A stretch of DNA of 35,872 bases from Planctomycetota bacterium (GCA_024275565.1 JAJRYY010000080.1:1-35872); one strand, 5' to 3'. Shown: positions 7,767 through 14,240, numbered from the stretch's first letter. Made by a program: numbers and translations. Notes: generated from the letters alone by a model not told the origin.

Positions 7767-8360
7767 CTATTCAAAAATCGACTTCAGATACAGCTTGAAG
7801 TGATTCAAACTTTCCTTGACCACAGCAGCATCCTGGCGCGTCTTCGCAAGAATCAACGCACCCTGCATCACCGCAACAAAATGCTCAGCCAGACCATGCA
7901 CATCCACACCGGAACCCGGCGAATGAAGCAGCACTGCCTCAGACAGATCCTTCTGAAGAGACTGGACAACCTCCGCAAAATGCGCCTCACATTTCAACCG
8001 TATCCGCTCATGCGAATCAGAAAGCTCCTGAGCAAAATTCCCAATCAAACAACCATGCCTCGCCATCGGACTCTGGGAACACTCAATCGCAAAATCCACA
8101 TACCCATAAACCCGCTCCAGCGGATCGCTCAACGTCCGAAAAGACGCCTCCCGGAACATCTGCTGCGTACCCTCAAAGAACCGATCCAGCGTAGCGCACG
8201 CCAGTTCTTCCTTACTCTTGAAGTGGTAAAAAAAGCACCCCTTCGTCACGCCGGCAGAATCACAGATCTTCTCAACACTCGTCGCACCGAACCCCTTCGC
8301 AAGCATCAATGCCAGCGCAGCGTCCAGCAAGTTGTCCCTGGTCCTGCAATCTTTTGTCAT
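7767..8360 (-). CDS. TetR/AcrR family transcriptional regulator
   Basis: A 197-residue TetR-type repressor. The N-terminal domain starts RDNLLDAALALMLAKGF. The helix-turn-helix (VEKICDSAGVTKGCFFYHF) occupies about residues 30-48, followed by KSKEEL, all typical. The C-terminal ligand-binding half resembles the family that often controls nearby oxidoreductase or detoxification genes, with a CLIGNFAQEL segment. A minus-strand promoter and an operator-like palindrome lie directly upstream (8410-8457), so negative autoregulation is likely. The two DinB-like genes follow on the same strand and are the probable targets. The inducer cannot be read from sequence. Confidence 0.9.
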   Translation of the reverse strand: MTKDCRTRDNLLDAALALMLAKGFGATSVEKICDSAGVTKGCFFYHFKSKEELACATLDRFFEGTQQMFREASFRTLSDPLERVYGYVDFAIECSQSPMARHGCLIGNFAQELSDSHERIRLKCEAHFAEVVQSLQKDLSEAVLLHSPGSGVDVHGLAEHFVAVMQGALILAKTRQDAAVVKESLNHFKLYLKSIFE

Positions 8361-8409
8361 GAATGAAACGCTCGATCAACAATCCCGGATTGAATCCTTA
8401 AACTTAAAA

Positions 8410-8427
8410 ATACCGACCGGTTGGTAT
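8410..8427. promoter_or_regulatory. Putative TetR operator
   Basis: ATACCGACCGGTTGGTAT matches its own reverse complement at 16 of 18 positions. The core ACCGGT and flanks ATACC/GGTAT resemble operators of TetR-family repressors of the NemR type. It begins one base downstream of the minus-strand -10, so a bound repressor would cover the transcription start. The site is seen directly; its use by the adjacent TetR protein is inference. Confidence 0.7.
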
Positions 8428-8428
8428 G

Positions 8429-8457
8429 TTTATACGCGCGTCCACATACCCAGTCAA
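8429..8457 (-). promoter_or_regulatory. Sigma70-type promoter of tetR
   Basis: On the minus strand TTGACT (8457-8452) and TATAAA (8434-8429) are separated by exactly 17 bases. The predicted start falls inside the palindrome at 8410-8427, about 50-60 bases upstream of the tetR ATG. Confidence 0.7.
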
Positions 8458-8540
8458 GCAGAAGGGCAAAAAAAGAAGCATTTCAGGCCGTAAGCACCAG
8501 AAAACGCGATTTCAGCGAATCCCCTAACATAATATCAGAC

Positions 8541-8580
8541 CTGCAGCAGGAGGGGGTTTCAGACAGCGTCCTGCATGCAG
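8541..8580. other. Hairpin in the tetR-lexA divergent region
   Basis: CTGCAGCAGGA at 8541-8551 can pair with TCCTGCATGCAG at 8569-8580 with one bulged base, giving a stem around a loop of about 17 bases. It lies between the two divergent promoters and may insulate them. No gene is supported in 8361-8688. Confidence 0.35.
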
Positions 8581-8626
8581 ATGGCACCTCCCAGAACAGG
8601 TACCTAAAATAATTTTGCTTTTCTAC

Positions 8627-8655
8627 TTGACGTTTGGCGTGAGTTAGGTTATACT
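8627..8655 (+). promoter_or_regulatory. Sigma70-type promoter reading toward lexA
   Basis: TTGACG (8627-8632) and TATACT (8650-8655) are 17 bases apart, a near-consensus promoter. It is the only strong plus-strand promoter recognised between the TetR gene and lexA. That implies a leader of about 600 nt if lexA is transcribed from here. Confidence 0.65.
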
Positions 8656-8667
8656 GTATACCATACA
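8652..8667. promoter_or_regulatory. SOS-box-like palindrome on the -10 (possible LexA site)
   Basis: TACTGTATA followed by CCATACA overlaps the -10 element. The inner part TGTAT-acc-ATACA is a perfect five-base inverted repeat. The left half equals the proteobacterial SOS box half-site TACTGTATA, while the right half diverges. Position on the promoter leading to lexA fits autorepression, but the LexA box of this lineage is not known to me. Confidence 0.45.
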
Positions 8668-8688
8668 CCATCCATACCTCCGTGAGGG

Positions 8689-8925
8689 GTGAATGGGGTG
8701 TATAAGGGGCACGAAAGTGCTGACGCGATACGGTCAGTCGTTCGGGCCAAAATCTGCCCGGTGCGGAACCCGCTAGACGGGTTCGGTATGAAAGCTGGGG
8801 TCGGTATGAAGGCCGGGTTCGGTATGGTAGCCGGGGTCAGTATAAAAGCTGGGAGCAGTATGATAGTTGGGGGCAGTATGTTAGCCGGGGTTAGCATGAA
8901 GGATGGGGTCCCATGGATGGGGTAG
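8689..8925 (+). CDS. Hypothetical 78-aa protein made of hexapeptide repeats
   Basis: An open frame of 78 codons starting at GTG, lying directly downstream of the promoter at 8627. From about residue 31 it consists of eight six-residue repeats of the type G-(F/V/S)-(G/S)-M-(K/V/I)-A, encoded by seven exact-length 18-bp DNA units. Because the unit is a multiple of three, the frame may be open only by chance. The ribosome-binding site is poor. No family is recognised. It could be a leader peptide, a self-assembling short repeat protein, or non-coding leader RNA. Confidence 0.25.
   Translation: MNGVYKGHESADAIRSVVRAKICPVRNPLDGFGMKAGVGMKAGFGMVAGVSIKAGSSMIVGGSMLAGVSMKDGVPWMG
8780..8905 (+). repeat. 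Seven tandem 18-bp units in the lexA leader
   Basis: Units start at 8780, 8798, 8816, 8834, 8852, 8870 and 8888 with no length variation. The consensus is approximately GGGTCRGTATGAWAGCYG. Units differ at several positions, so the array is old or selected. A partial eighth unit follows. The phase is conserved, with ATG or ATA at the same place in every unit. Confidence 0.9.
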
Positions 8926-8929
8926 ACAA

Positions 8930-9532
8930 ATGATGTCAGACGAACAGATTAACAAGCATCCGATATGCTTTTTCGGCCCTGGGGGCGATTACCGGACCGC
9001 GTGGCTCCCAGGGTCGAATCTTAACGTTGGGGTGGATACCCCTGTGGAAGAGGCATCTGACCCGGTGGCACCGGTATCGCACCTTTTGAAGGGTGTACAA
9101 TTGTCGAAGGGGTCACAGTGGCTGCATTTGCTGGAACGGTTTCGCCGGTCCGGTGGTGTCACCTGGCTGGATCGTCTTCCGCATGTCTTGTTGGGTCCGA
9201 TAGGATTGGCTCAGTATTTAGAGAACAGGTTAGCCCGTCAACTGAAGAACGGGCAGGCTCAAATTATGGAGATCAGGGATGGCCAAGAGAAAAAAACTAC
9301 CTGCGGGCTGCAATATGACCCCGCGTCAAATGCAGGTCCTCAGGATGATCCGCGACTCGCAGCGCAGCAATGGCTATTCGCCGACGTTGCAGGAAATGGC
9401 AGACGAGTGCGACATCACCAAAGTCACCGTCTTCGAGCACGTCGAAACGCTCATCGAAAAGGGGCTTCTGCGTCGCAGTGCGCACAAGGCTCGCTCTTTG
9501 GAGATCACCTCCAAGGCTGCGTTTCCAGATGA
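8930..9532 (+). CDS. Hypothetical protein upstream of and overlapping lexA
   Basis: An open frame of 200 codons with two adjacent ATGs (8930, 8933). A G-rich GGATGGGG lies about eight bases upstream, so it could be translated right after the hexapeptide frame. Up to about residue 117 the composition looks protein-like (LLKGVQLSKGSQWLHLLERF, then TWLDRLPHVLLGPIGL). The last 254 bases run out of frame inside lexA and look like shadow sequence. Either the real protein ended near 9270 and a frameshift removed its stop, or the frame is fortuitous. No family recognised. Position in the lexA transcript suggests an SOS-linked small protein. Confidence 0.35.
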   Translation: MMSDEQINKHPICFFGPGGDYRTAWLPGSNLNVGVDTPVEEASDPVAPVSHLLKGVQLSKGSQWLHLLERFRRSGGVTWLDRLPHVLLGPIGLAQYLENRLARQLKNGQAQIMEIRDGQEKKTTCGLQYDPASNAGPQDDPRLAAQQWLFADVAGNGRRVRHHQSHRLRARRNAHRKGASASQCAQGSLFGDHLQGCVSR

Positions 9533-9908
9533 CCGCCCCACAAACATTCCGCTCGTCGGTCGCATAGCAGCCGGTGCTCCAATCGAGTCGTTCGACGACA
9601 CCAGGACGCTCGATCTCGAGGAATTGTGTTCCGGACGCAGCGCCAGATATGCTCTGGAAGTGACGGGCGACAGCATGGTCGATGACCACATCAGCGATGG
9701 TGACGTCGTCATCGTCGAAAAGAGAAGCGATATACGGAACGGCGACACGGTGGTAGCAGTCATGCCCGACGGGGAAGCAACGCTGAAACGCTTCTACAAG
9801 GAAAAAAACCGGATTCGCCTTCAGCCGGCGAACTCGAAATATAAACCCATCTATGTCAAGAAGGTTGACATCCAGGGTGTCATCGTGGGGCTTGTGCGGA
9901 GAATGTAA
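9279..9908 (+). CDS. lexA: LexA repressor (SOS regulator, S24 autoprotease)
   Basis: A 209-residue LexA. The N-terminal winged helix (MTPRQMQVLRMIRDSQRSNG, then PTLQEMADECDITKVTVFEHV) occupies about residues 13-65. The self-cleavage bond is Ala98-Gly99 in RIAAGAP. The catalytic dyad is Ser132 (GDSMVDD) and Lys170 (ATLKRF). All key residues are present, so it should respond to RecA filaments and derepress DNA-damage genes. The start at 9279 is chosen for GGAG seven bases upstream; Met13 at 9315 lacks a comparable site. The recognition helix departs from the E. coli sequence, so a lineage-specific operator is expected. The palindrome at 8652-8667 is a candidate for autoregulation. Confidence 0.95.
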   Translation: MAKRKKLPAGCNMTPRQMQVLRMIRDSQRSNGYSPTLQEMADECDITKVTVFEHVETLIEKGLLRRSAHKARSLEITSKAAFPDDRPTNIPLVGRIAAGAPIESFDDTRTLDLEELCSGRSARYALEVTGDSMVDDHISDGDVVIVEKRSDIRNGDTVVAVMPDGEATLKRFYKEKNRIRLQPANSKYKPIYVKKVDIQGVIVGLVRRM

Positions 9909-9938
9909 GTACCGTTCCACCGCAAGGAAAAATACAAA

Positions 9939-10048
9939 GCGTGGCCCAGTGCATCGTGCGCCCCAATGCATGGTGTGGTCAATTGTATCGCGTGGTCAAT
10001 TGCATGGTGTGGTCAATTGCACGCGTGGCCCCATGCATCGCGTGGCAG
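9939..10048 (+). repeat. 17-bp tandem array downstream of lexA
   Basis: Six full units and one partial unit start at 9939, 9956, 9973, 9990, 10007 and 10023, with one unit of 16 bases. A representative unit is GCGTGGTCAATTGCATG, alternating with GTGTGGTCAATTGCATC-like forms. The array begins 30 bases after the lexA stop. No gene is supported in 9909-10531. Confidence 0.85.
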
Positions 10049-10172
10049 ACTGAGGAATCGCCGCCTCAATGGGGTTGTTCTGTATGGAAGCGAATTGAAA
10101 CAGGCTCACTTCAACTGTGAGTCGTGCTTCACCTTGCGTTCCATCGCGCGTTGGCCACGCGCAGAATTATCG

Positions 10173-10201
10173 TTGGTTGTGGTGTCGCAATGCCCTATAA
10201 T
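10173..10201 (+). promoter_or_regulatory. Near-consensus promoter upstream of the sulfotransferase-like gene
   Basis: TTGGTT (10173-10178), a 17-base spacer and a perfect TATAAT (10196-10201). The next gene on this strand starts at 10532, so the leader would be about 320 nt and would contain the whole heptanucleotide array. Confidence 0.6.
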
Positions 10202-10267
10202 AGCGGCGTCACTGCCTGGCGGTTTGGTCACGTATGGGGGCTTTTCTTCAGGTAAACCACAGGCAGT

Positions 10268-10460
10268 GAGCCACGGTCCACGAGTCACGGGCCACGGTTC
10301 ATCGGCCATGATCTACGGCTCATTGGTCATGGCCCGCGGTCTACGGTTCATGGGTCACGGCCACGGCCACAGTTCGCGGCCACGGGCCACGCAGGCCACG
10401 GCCCACGGTTTATGAGCCACGGTCACAGTCCACGGTCCGCAGCCCACTGGTCGCGGCCAT
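10268..10460 (+). repeat. Heptanucleotide tandem array (about 28 units)
   Basis: The 193 bases divide into about 28 units, most of exactly seven bases and a few of six or nine. The consensus is GGYCCAY, with variants such as GGTCCAC, GAGTCAC, GGTTCAT, GGTCTAC and GGCCAC. Units diverge mainly by transitions (C/T), leaving the period clear. It resembles in principle the short tandemly repeated heptamers described in cyanobacteria, with a different sequence. It lies between the promoter at 10173 and the start codon at 10532. Confidence 0.85.
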
Positions 10461-10531
10461 GATGACGCAGGCCGCGGCGCGTATGTGGTGTTGGTTTCGG
10501 GAAAGTTTTTGTGCATGGAGGTGGTTGGGAG

Positions 10532-12208
10532 ATGAGGCAACGACTGTTTCTGCTGGGGGTCGTGGGCACGTTGCTCACCGGGTCGTATGTGCTGGCTGGT
10601 GTATCCCTGCCCGCCGACGGTGCGATCCTGAACTATCTTCACGTTCCATTTCGCTGGGACGCGATCGAGTTCGGTGGTGACCCAAACGCGCTCTACCAGT
10701 TGGTCGTTGTGGAGGACAATGGTAATGAAGATCCCTTCCTTGGGGCGGCGATCTTGTTGAATATCCCGACGATCGGCGCAGAACCACCCAGATACCTTGC
10801 GAAGACATCCTTGGAGTTCGGTAAATCCTATGCGTGGCGTGTTCGGGGTTTTCTGTATGATCCGCTCCCGTGGAGTGCGACCTATCGATTCACCACCGCG
10901 CCACTCCCTGAGTGGTTTCCGGGGGTCACGGTGACCGCACCCGAGGGTGGTGGAGAGGTTGAACCGGGGGTGACCCTCGTTGGTGGTGTCATCTCGCAAT
11001 CGGGGAATATCCCGGATGCGGGTGGGCTGTTTTTCGCTGTGGATGCGACAGGCCGTGTCATCTATCACCATACGACAGTGCCCCGCGGATTCGGACCGGA
11101 TCTGCGGTTGCTGGACAATGGCCGTATTCTCTGGGTCGGCGCTGGCGATCGTGCTTTTGAGACAACCTTGACAGGCGCAGTGGCCTGGGCTTCCCCGGAG
11201 CTTTACCAGCTCGACGCTGAAAACTATCCGTCAGAGTATCAGAACAAAGTTCATCATGAATGTCAGCAGATACCCAACGGCGACGAGCTGGTCATTTATT
11301 ACGAGTGGCAGGATGTCGTGCGTGACGGAGAGGTCCAGCGGTGGAAGGGCGACCGTCTTGTTGTCCTGGACCGACACACTGGCGATGAGGTCTGGAGCTG
11401 GAGCACATTCGATCATTTTTCCACACTCGACTTCGATCCAACGACCATGGCTACACCTTCACCCTTCGGTGACTACAACTGGACCCATTCCAATGCCGTC
11501 TTCTACAACGAGGACGATAATTCCATGTATCTCTCTTCACGCGTGCTAAGTCGGATCACCAAAATCAATTACGACACCGGCGAGATCGACTGGATCATGG
11601 GTTTTGACATGCCTTCCGGCGATGCGGAATTCGGTGACAATCTTTTCTCCTTCCAGCACGCGGTCGAGATGCTGCCAGACGGTAACATGCTGCTATTCGA
11701 CAACGGAAACCGGCGGGACCATATCGACCATACGTCAGCCACCGGTACAAGCAGAGCGATGGAACTCCAGTTTTCTGACGATGTTCCGCCCGTTGCGACC
11801 ATTGTCTGGGAGTGGGAAGCGCCCGCGTTCAGTGCGTTCCTTGGCGACGCCGATCGTCTGCCTGGCGGAAACACGCTGGTCACCGTCGGTGCGCTGGGCA
11901 TCGTCACTGAGGTCGATGCGGATAGCAATGAGGTGTGGCAACTCGCGATTGATGAAGGTGGTGCGCCAGCCTGGGCGATTTATCGCGCAGAGCGTGTCCC
12001 TTCACTGATTCTCGATACACCCGGAGACACCGATGGCGACTGGGATCTCGATGTCCTTGATTTTGGTCGAGCCCAGAGTTGCTTCACTGGTTCTGGTCCT
12101 GCTGGCTTACAGTTTCCCTGTACACTGAGCGATGTTGATGGTGATGATGATGTCGATCGGGACGACGTTGGCATCCTTGTGGAGCAGCGTACCGGCCCGC
12201 TGCAGTGA
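10532..12208 (+). CDS. Secreted arylsulfotransferase-like (ASST) protein with dockerin-like tail
   Basis: A 558-residue exported protein. Residues 1-23 form a signal peptide (MRQRLFLLGVV... cleaved near VLAG). An Ig/fibronectin-like segment follows to about 125. The central part is a beta-propeller of the arylsulfotransferase (ASST) type: HHECQQIPNGDELVIYYEW, WTHSNAVFYNED, TKINYDTGEIDWIMG and FSFQHAVEMLPDGNMLLFD carry the conserved His residues of that family. The last 55 residues (DTDGDWDLDVLDF and DVDGDDDVDRDDVG) are two calcium loops as in dockerin type I modules, common in planctomycete secreted proteins. ATG 10532 has GGAGG ten bases upstream; the GTG at 10511 would spoil the signal peptide. 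Sulfotransfer activity is inferred; it may simply bind or modify phenolic or sulfated substrates. Confidence 0.8.
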   Translation: MRQRLFLLGVVGTLLTGSYVLAGVSLPADGAILNYLHVPFRWDAIEFGGDPNALYQLVVVEDNGNEDPFLGAAILLNIPTIGAEPPRYLAKTSLEFGKSYAWRVRGFLYDPLPWSATYRFTTAPLPEWFPGVTVTAPEGGGEVEPGVTLVGGVISQSGNIPDAGGLFFAVDATGRVIYHHTTVPRGFGPDLRLLDNGRILWVGAGDRAFETTLTGAVAWASPELYQLDAENYPSEYQNKVHHECQQIPNGDELVIYYEWQDVVRDGEVQRWKGDRLVVLDRHTGDEVWSWSTFDHFSTLDFDPTTMATPSPFGDYNWTHSNAVFYNEDDNSMYLSSRVLSRITKINYDTGEIDWIMGFDMPSGDAEFGDNLFSFQHAVEMLPDGNMLLFDNGNRRDHIDHTSATGTSRAMELQFSDDVPPVATIVWEWEAPAFSAFLGDADRLPGGNTLVTVGALGIVTEVDADSNEVWQLAIDEGGAPAWAIYRAERVPSLILDTPGDTDGDWDLDVLDFGRAQSCFTGSGPAGLQFPCTLSDVDGDDDVDRDDVGILVEQRTGPLQ

Positions 12209-12209
12209 G

Positions 12210-12266
12210 GCTTCACCGTTCAATAATGCTTCACTGTTCAGTACAAGGTTCACTGTTCAATATCTG
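12210..12266 (+). repeat. Tandem repeat, 18-20-bp units, three copies
   Basis: Units containing CTTCACTGTTCA start at 12210, 12228 and 12248, beginning two bases after the stop codon of the preceding gene. The second half of each unit varies (AATAAT, GTACAAG, ATATCTG). Confidence 0.75.
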
Positions 12267-12389
12267 AATTCATTGCATCGTGAGATGACACATCGTGCGC
12301 ATCTGACATGAATGTGTCACACTTTGTCCGATCATGTAGCCTGGTAATTCATCGGAGTCTGGAAATGACAACAGCGAATGGTCGAGGTG

Positions 12390-12448
12390 GTGACAGGGGG
12401 GCCGTAACAGGGGGGACTGTGACAGGTGGGACTGTGACAGGGGCCATC
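12390..12448 (+). repeat. Tandem repeat, 15-bp units, four copies
   Basis: GTGACAGGGGGGACT-like units start at 12390, 12404, 12419 and 12434 (first unit one base shorter). This is the second of three unrelated arrays in the 380-base gap 12209-12590, which holds no supported gene of its own. Confidence 0.8.
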
Positions 12449-12470
12449 GGGTTCTGGTGCTCGTTGCATG

Positions 12471-12552
12471 TTTAAGGTCAACCGCCGCGTGTTTCTGAAC
12501 AGCCGTTGTGTGTTTAAGTCAGCCGCCGTGTGTTTCAGGCCGTCATGTCGCG
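12471..12552 (+). repeat. Tandem repeat, 20-21-bp units, four copies
   Basis: Units starting with TTT at 12471, 12492, 12513 and 12533, of the form TTTAAGTCAGCCGCCGTGTG. They follow the 15-bp array by 22 bases. The frame through them is open but shows no protein family. Confidence 0.75.
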
Positions 12553-12590
12553 TTTTTGGCTGGTATGCGGCTGGCCTGGGTTTGTCTGTA

Positions 12591-13013
12591 TTATCCTGTC
12601 AGGACTGGGAAGCTTGCGATCGCTGCGCTCTGGTTCGAGTTTTCAGCGGGTGTGCAAGGTTCTGACGATACGGGCGCTGCTGGCGCTGTTGGCGCGATCG
12701 GTGGTTGTCGTTCGGGCTGGTTGCGTGATTCTGTTTCGTGGAGGGGTACGTTCCAGAAGTCTTCTTTGACTCCTGCGATCCATTCGGATTTGTACATGCC
12801 TCTGCGGAGGTTGGTTTTTCGTCGTATGACGATGTAGAAGAATGCGTGGATGTTGTCGGTGAGGTGGTTCCAGTTGCGAATGCGTTTTATACGTCGGAGG
12901 TATACGGTGAGGCGGTTGTAGAAGTCGCGGTGGGCGCGGGCATATTCGCGGAGGACGTCGCTGGGGCTGATCGTGGGCAGGTGCATGACGGGGCTGCTTA
13001 GTTCGTACTCTCC
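12591..13013 (-). pseudogene. Detached C-terminal part of the radical SAM gene
   Basis: Directly after the TGA at 13016-13014 the same frame stays open for 140 codons. It begins GEYELSSPVMHLPTISPSDV, then LREYARAHRDFYNRL and a basic helix-rich stretch ending near KSEWIAGVKEDFWNVPL. This is the usual C-terminal segment of B12-binding radical SAM proteins, where the sequence normally reads (T)EDW..Y.L. The last 35 residues are a low-complexity Pro/Ala tail. The break is therefore most simply a TGG to TGA change at a conserved Trp, or a sequencing error. TGA is used as a real stop at the ends of many genes here (1566, 2072, 3043, 12208, 17416), so recoding is unlikely. Confidence 0.7.
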
Positions 13014-14240
13014 TCAGTCCTCCGTGGTGAGGTATCCCTCTCGTTTTGCCCAGTCGAACATCTGTGTTCCCGGATAGGGCGTTGTGATGTTGAAGAGCGC
13101 CAAATCGGGATCGAGTTTCAGGGCGTAGTCGATGGTTCTTTGGATTGATGCTTTGCTTTCGCCGGGGTTGCCGAACATAAAGGTTGCTCTGACCTCGAGA
13201 CCTGTGCGTTTTGCGAGTTTGATGGCTGACTGTGTTTTGACTTTGTCGATGGGTTTTCGGATGTTTTGTAAGATTTCGTCGTCACCGCTTTCGACGCCGA
13301 ACATGACCTGGTGACATCCTCCGTCCTTCATCGCGCGTGCCATCTCCTCGTTGAAGCAGTCTGTGCGGACGAATGCTGTCCAACTGACGCCGAGGTTTCG
13401 TTCTTTCATAAGCCGGCAGAATTCGAGGCAGTTTTTTTTGATGACCGTGAAGGTGTCGTCGTAGAATTGTATTTCCCGGATGCCGTATGTTTTTTTCAGA
13501 TGGGCGATTTCCTCGACGACCAGGTGTGCTGACCTGGTGCGAAGTGTCGTTTCTGCGCTGTTGCAGAAGGTGCATTTTCCGGGGCATCCCCGGGTCATGA
13601 GCATGTTGATGGCTGGGAGTCGTTTGTAGGCACCTATGGCGGGGTAGTATTTTTGCATTGGGACGAGGTGGTATGCTGGTGGGGCGAGTGTGTCGAGGTC
13701 TTCGATGGTGTCTTTGCCGGCGTTGTGAATCGCCCGGTTGCCGTCTCGATAGCTGATGCCCCGTATTGTTGTGTGTGAGATTCCGCGTAAGATTTCGCTG
13801 AAAACCCGCTCCCCATCCCCTCTGACTACGAGGTCGATGGCGTTGTTTTTGAGGCATTCCTCCGGGAGGGCGTCTGCATGGACGCCGCCGACGACGACGA
13901 TGCAGGTCGGGTGTATTTCTTTCACGATGCGTGCGACGCGGTTTGCTGCGATTGCTGTGGAGGTCATCATGCTGATTCCGACGATTCGCGGGTTGATGTC
14001 GGAAAGTGTGTTTCGGAACTGGTCGATGGTTGCCTGTTCGACGTGGAGGTCCAGTATTCGGACGCGATGGCCATCGCGTTCTGCCTGGGCTGCTATGCTG
14101 AGGAGTCCGAGTGGTGGCATTGCCCCCTTGATTCCATGCCAGATGTTTTCGTCTTTGCTCGCCCATGGCGGATTGATGAGCAGGGCGTCGATATCCGGTC
14201 TGGTGCTCATGTTTGAATTGTCGCGGTGCGTCGTGTTCAT
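13014..14240 (-). CDS. B12-binding-domain radical SAM protein (prematurely stopped)
   Basis: 408 residues before the stop. An N-terminal cobalamin-binding Rossmann-type domain (about 16-155) contains DALLINPPW, VGISMMTSTA and VVVGGVHADALPEE. The radical SAM domain follows with the cluster motif C219-PGK-C223-TF-C226 and FYDDTFT. Later come FVRTDCF, MFGVESGDDEIL and the TPYPGTQMFDWAKREGY segment. Such enzymes often perform methyl transfer or complex C-C chemistry; the substrate is unknown. The frame ends at TGA 13016-13014 in the middle of a conserved region and continues beyond it (see the next-left entry), so the complete gene would code for about 549 residues. The core catalytic part is intact, so partial function is possible. 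MSTRP at codon 11 is an alternative start. Confidence 0.85.
   Translation of the reverse strand: MNTTHRDNSNMSTRPDIDALLINPPWASKDENIWHGIKGAMPPLGLLSIAAQAERDGHRVRILDLHVEQATIDQFRNTLSDINPRIVGISMMTSTAIAANRVARIVKEIHPTCIVVVGGVHADALPEECLKNNAIDLVVRGDGERVFSEILRGISHTTIRGISYRDGNRAIHNAGKDTIEDLDTLAPPAYHLVPMQKYYPAIGAYKRLPAINMLMTRGCPGKCTFCNSAETTLRTRSAHLVVEEIAHLKKTYGIREIQFYDDTFTVIKKNCLEFCRLMKERNLGVSWTAFVRTDCFNEEMARAMKDGGCHQVMFGVESGDDEILQNIRKPIDKVKTQSAIKLAKRTGLEVRATFMFGNPGESKASIQRTIDYALKLDPDLALFNITTPYPGTQMFDWAKREGYLTTED

Noticed and set aside
8930-9278. SulA-like SOS division inhibitor
   Set aside because: The position upstream of lexA is tempting, but I see no convincing SulA motif, so no such name is given.
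9370-9971. Frames antisense or out of register to lexA
   Set aside because: lexA has all catalytic and cleavage residues; the other frames are shadows.
10355-11071. 238-codon minus-strand frame over the heptamer array and sulfotransferase start
   Set aside because: It crosses the repeat array and is antisense to the signal peptide and propeller of the sulfotransferase-like gene. No recognisable motif.
12591-12986. Separate 131-aa gene starting at ATG 12986
   Set aside because: The frame is continuous with the radical SAM gene through one TGA and carries that family's C-terminal sequence, so it is a detached part, not an independent gene.
13014-13016. TGA recoded as Trp or selenocysteine
   Set aside because: TGA ends many other genes in the window, so it is a normal stop. 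The family position is Trp rather than Cys and no selenocysteine signal was recognised.
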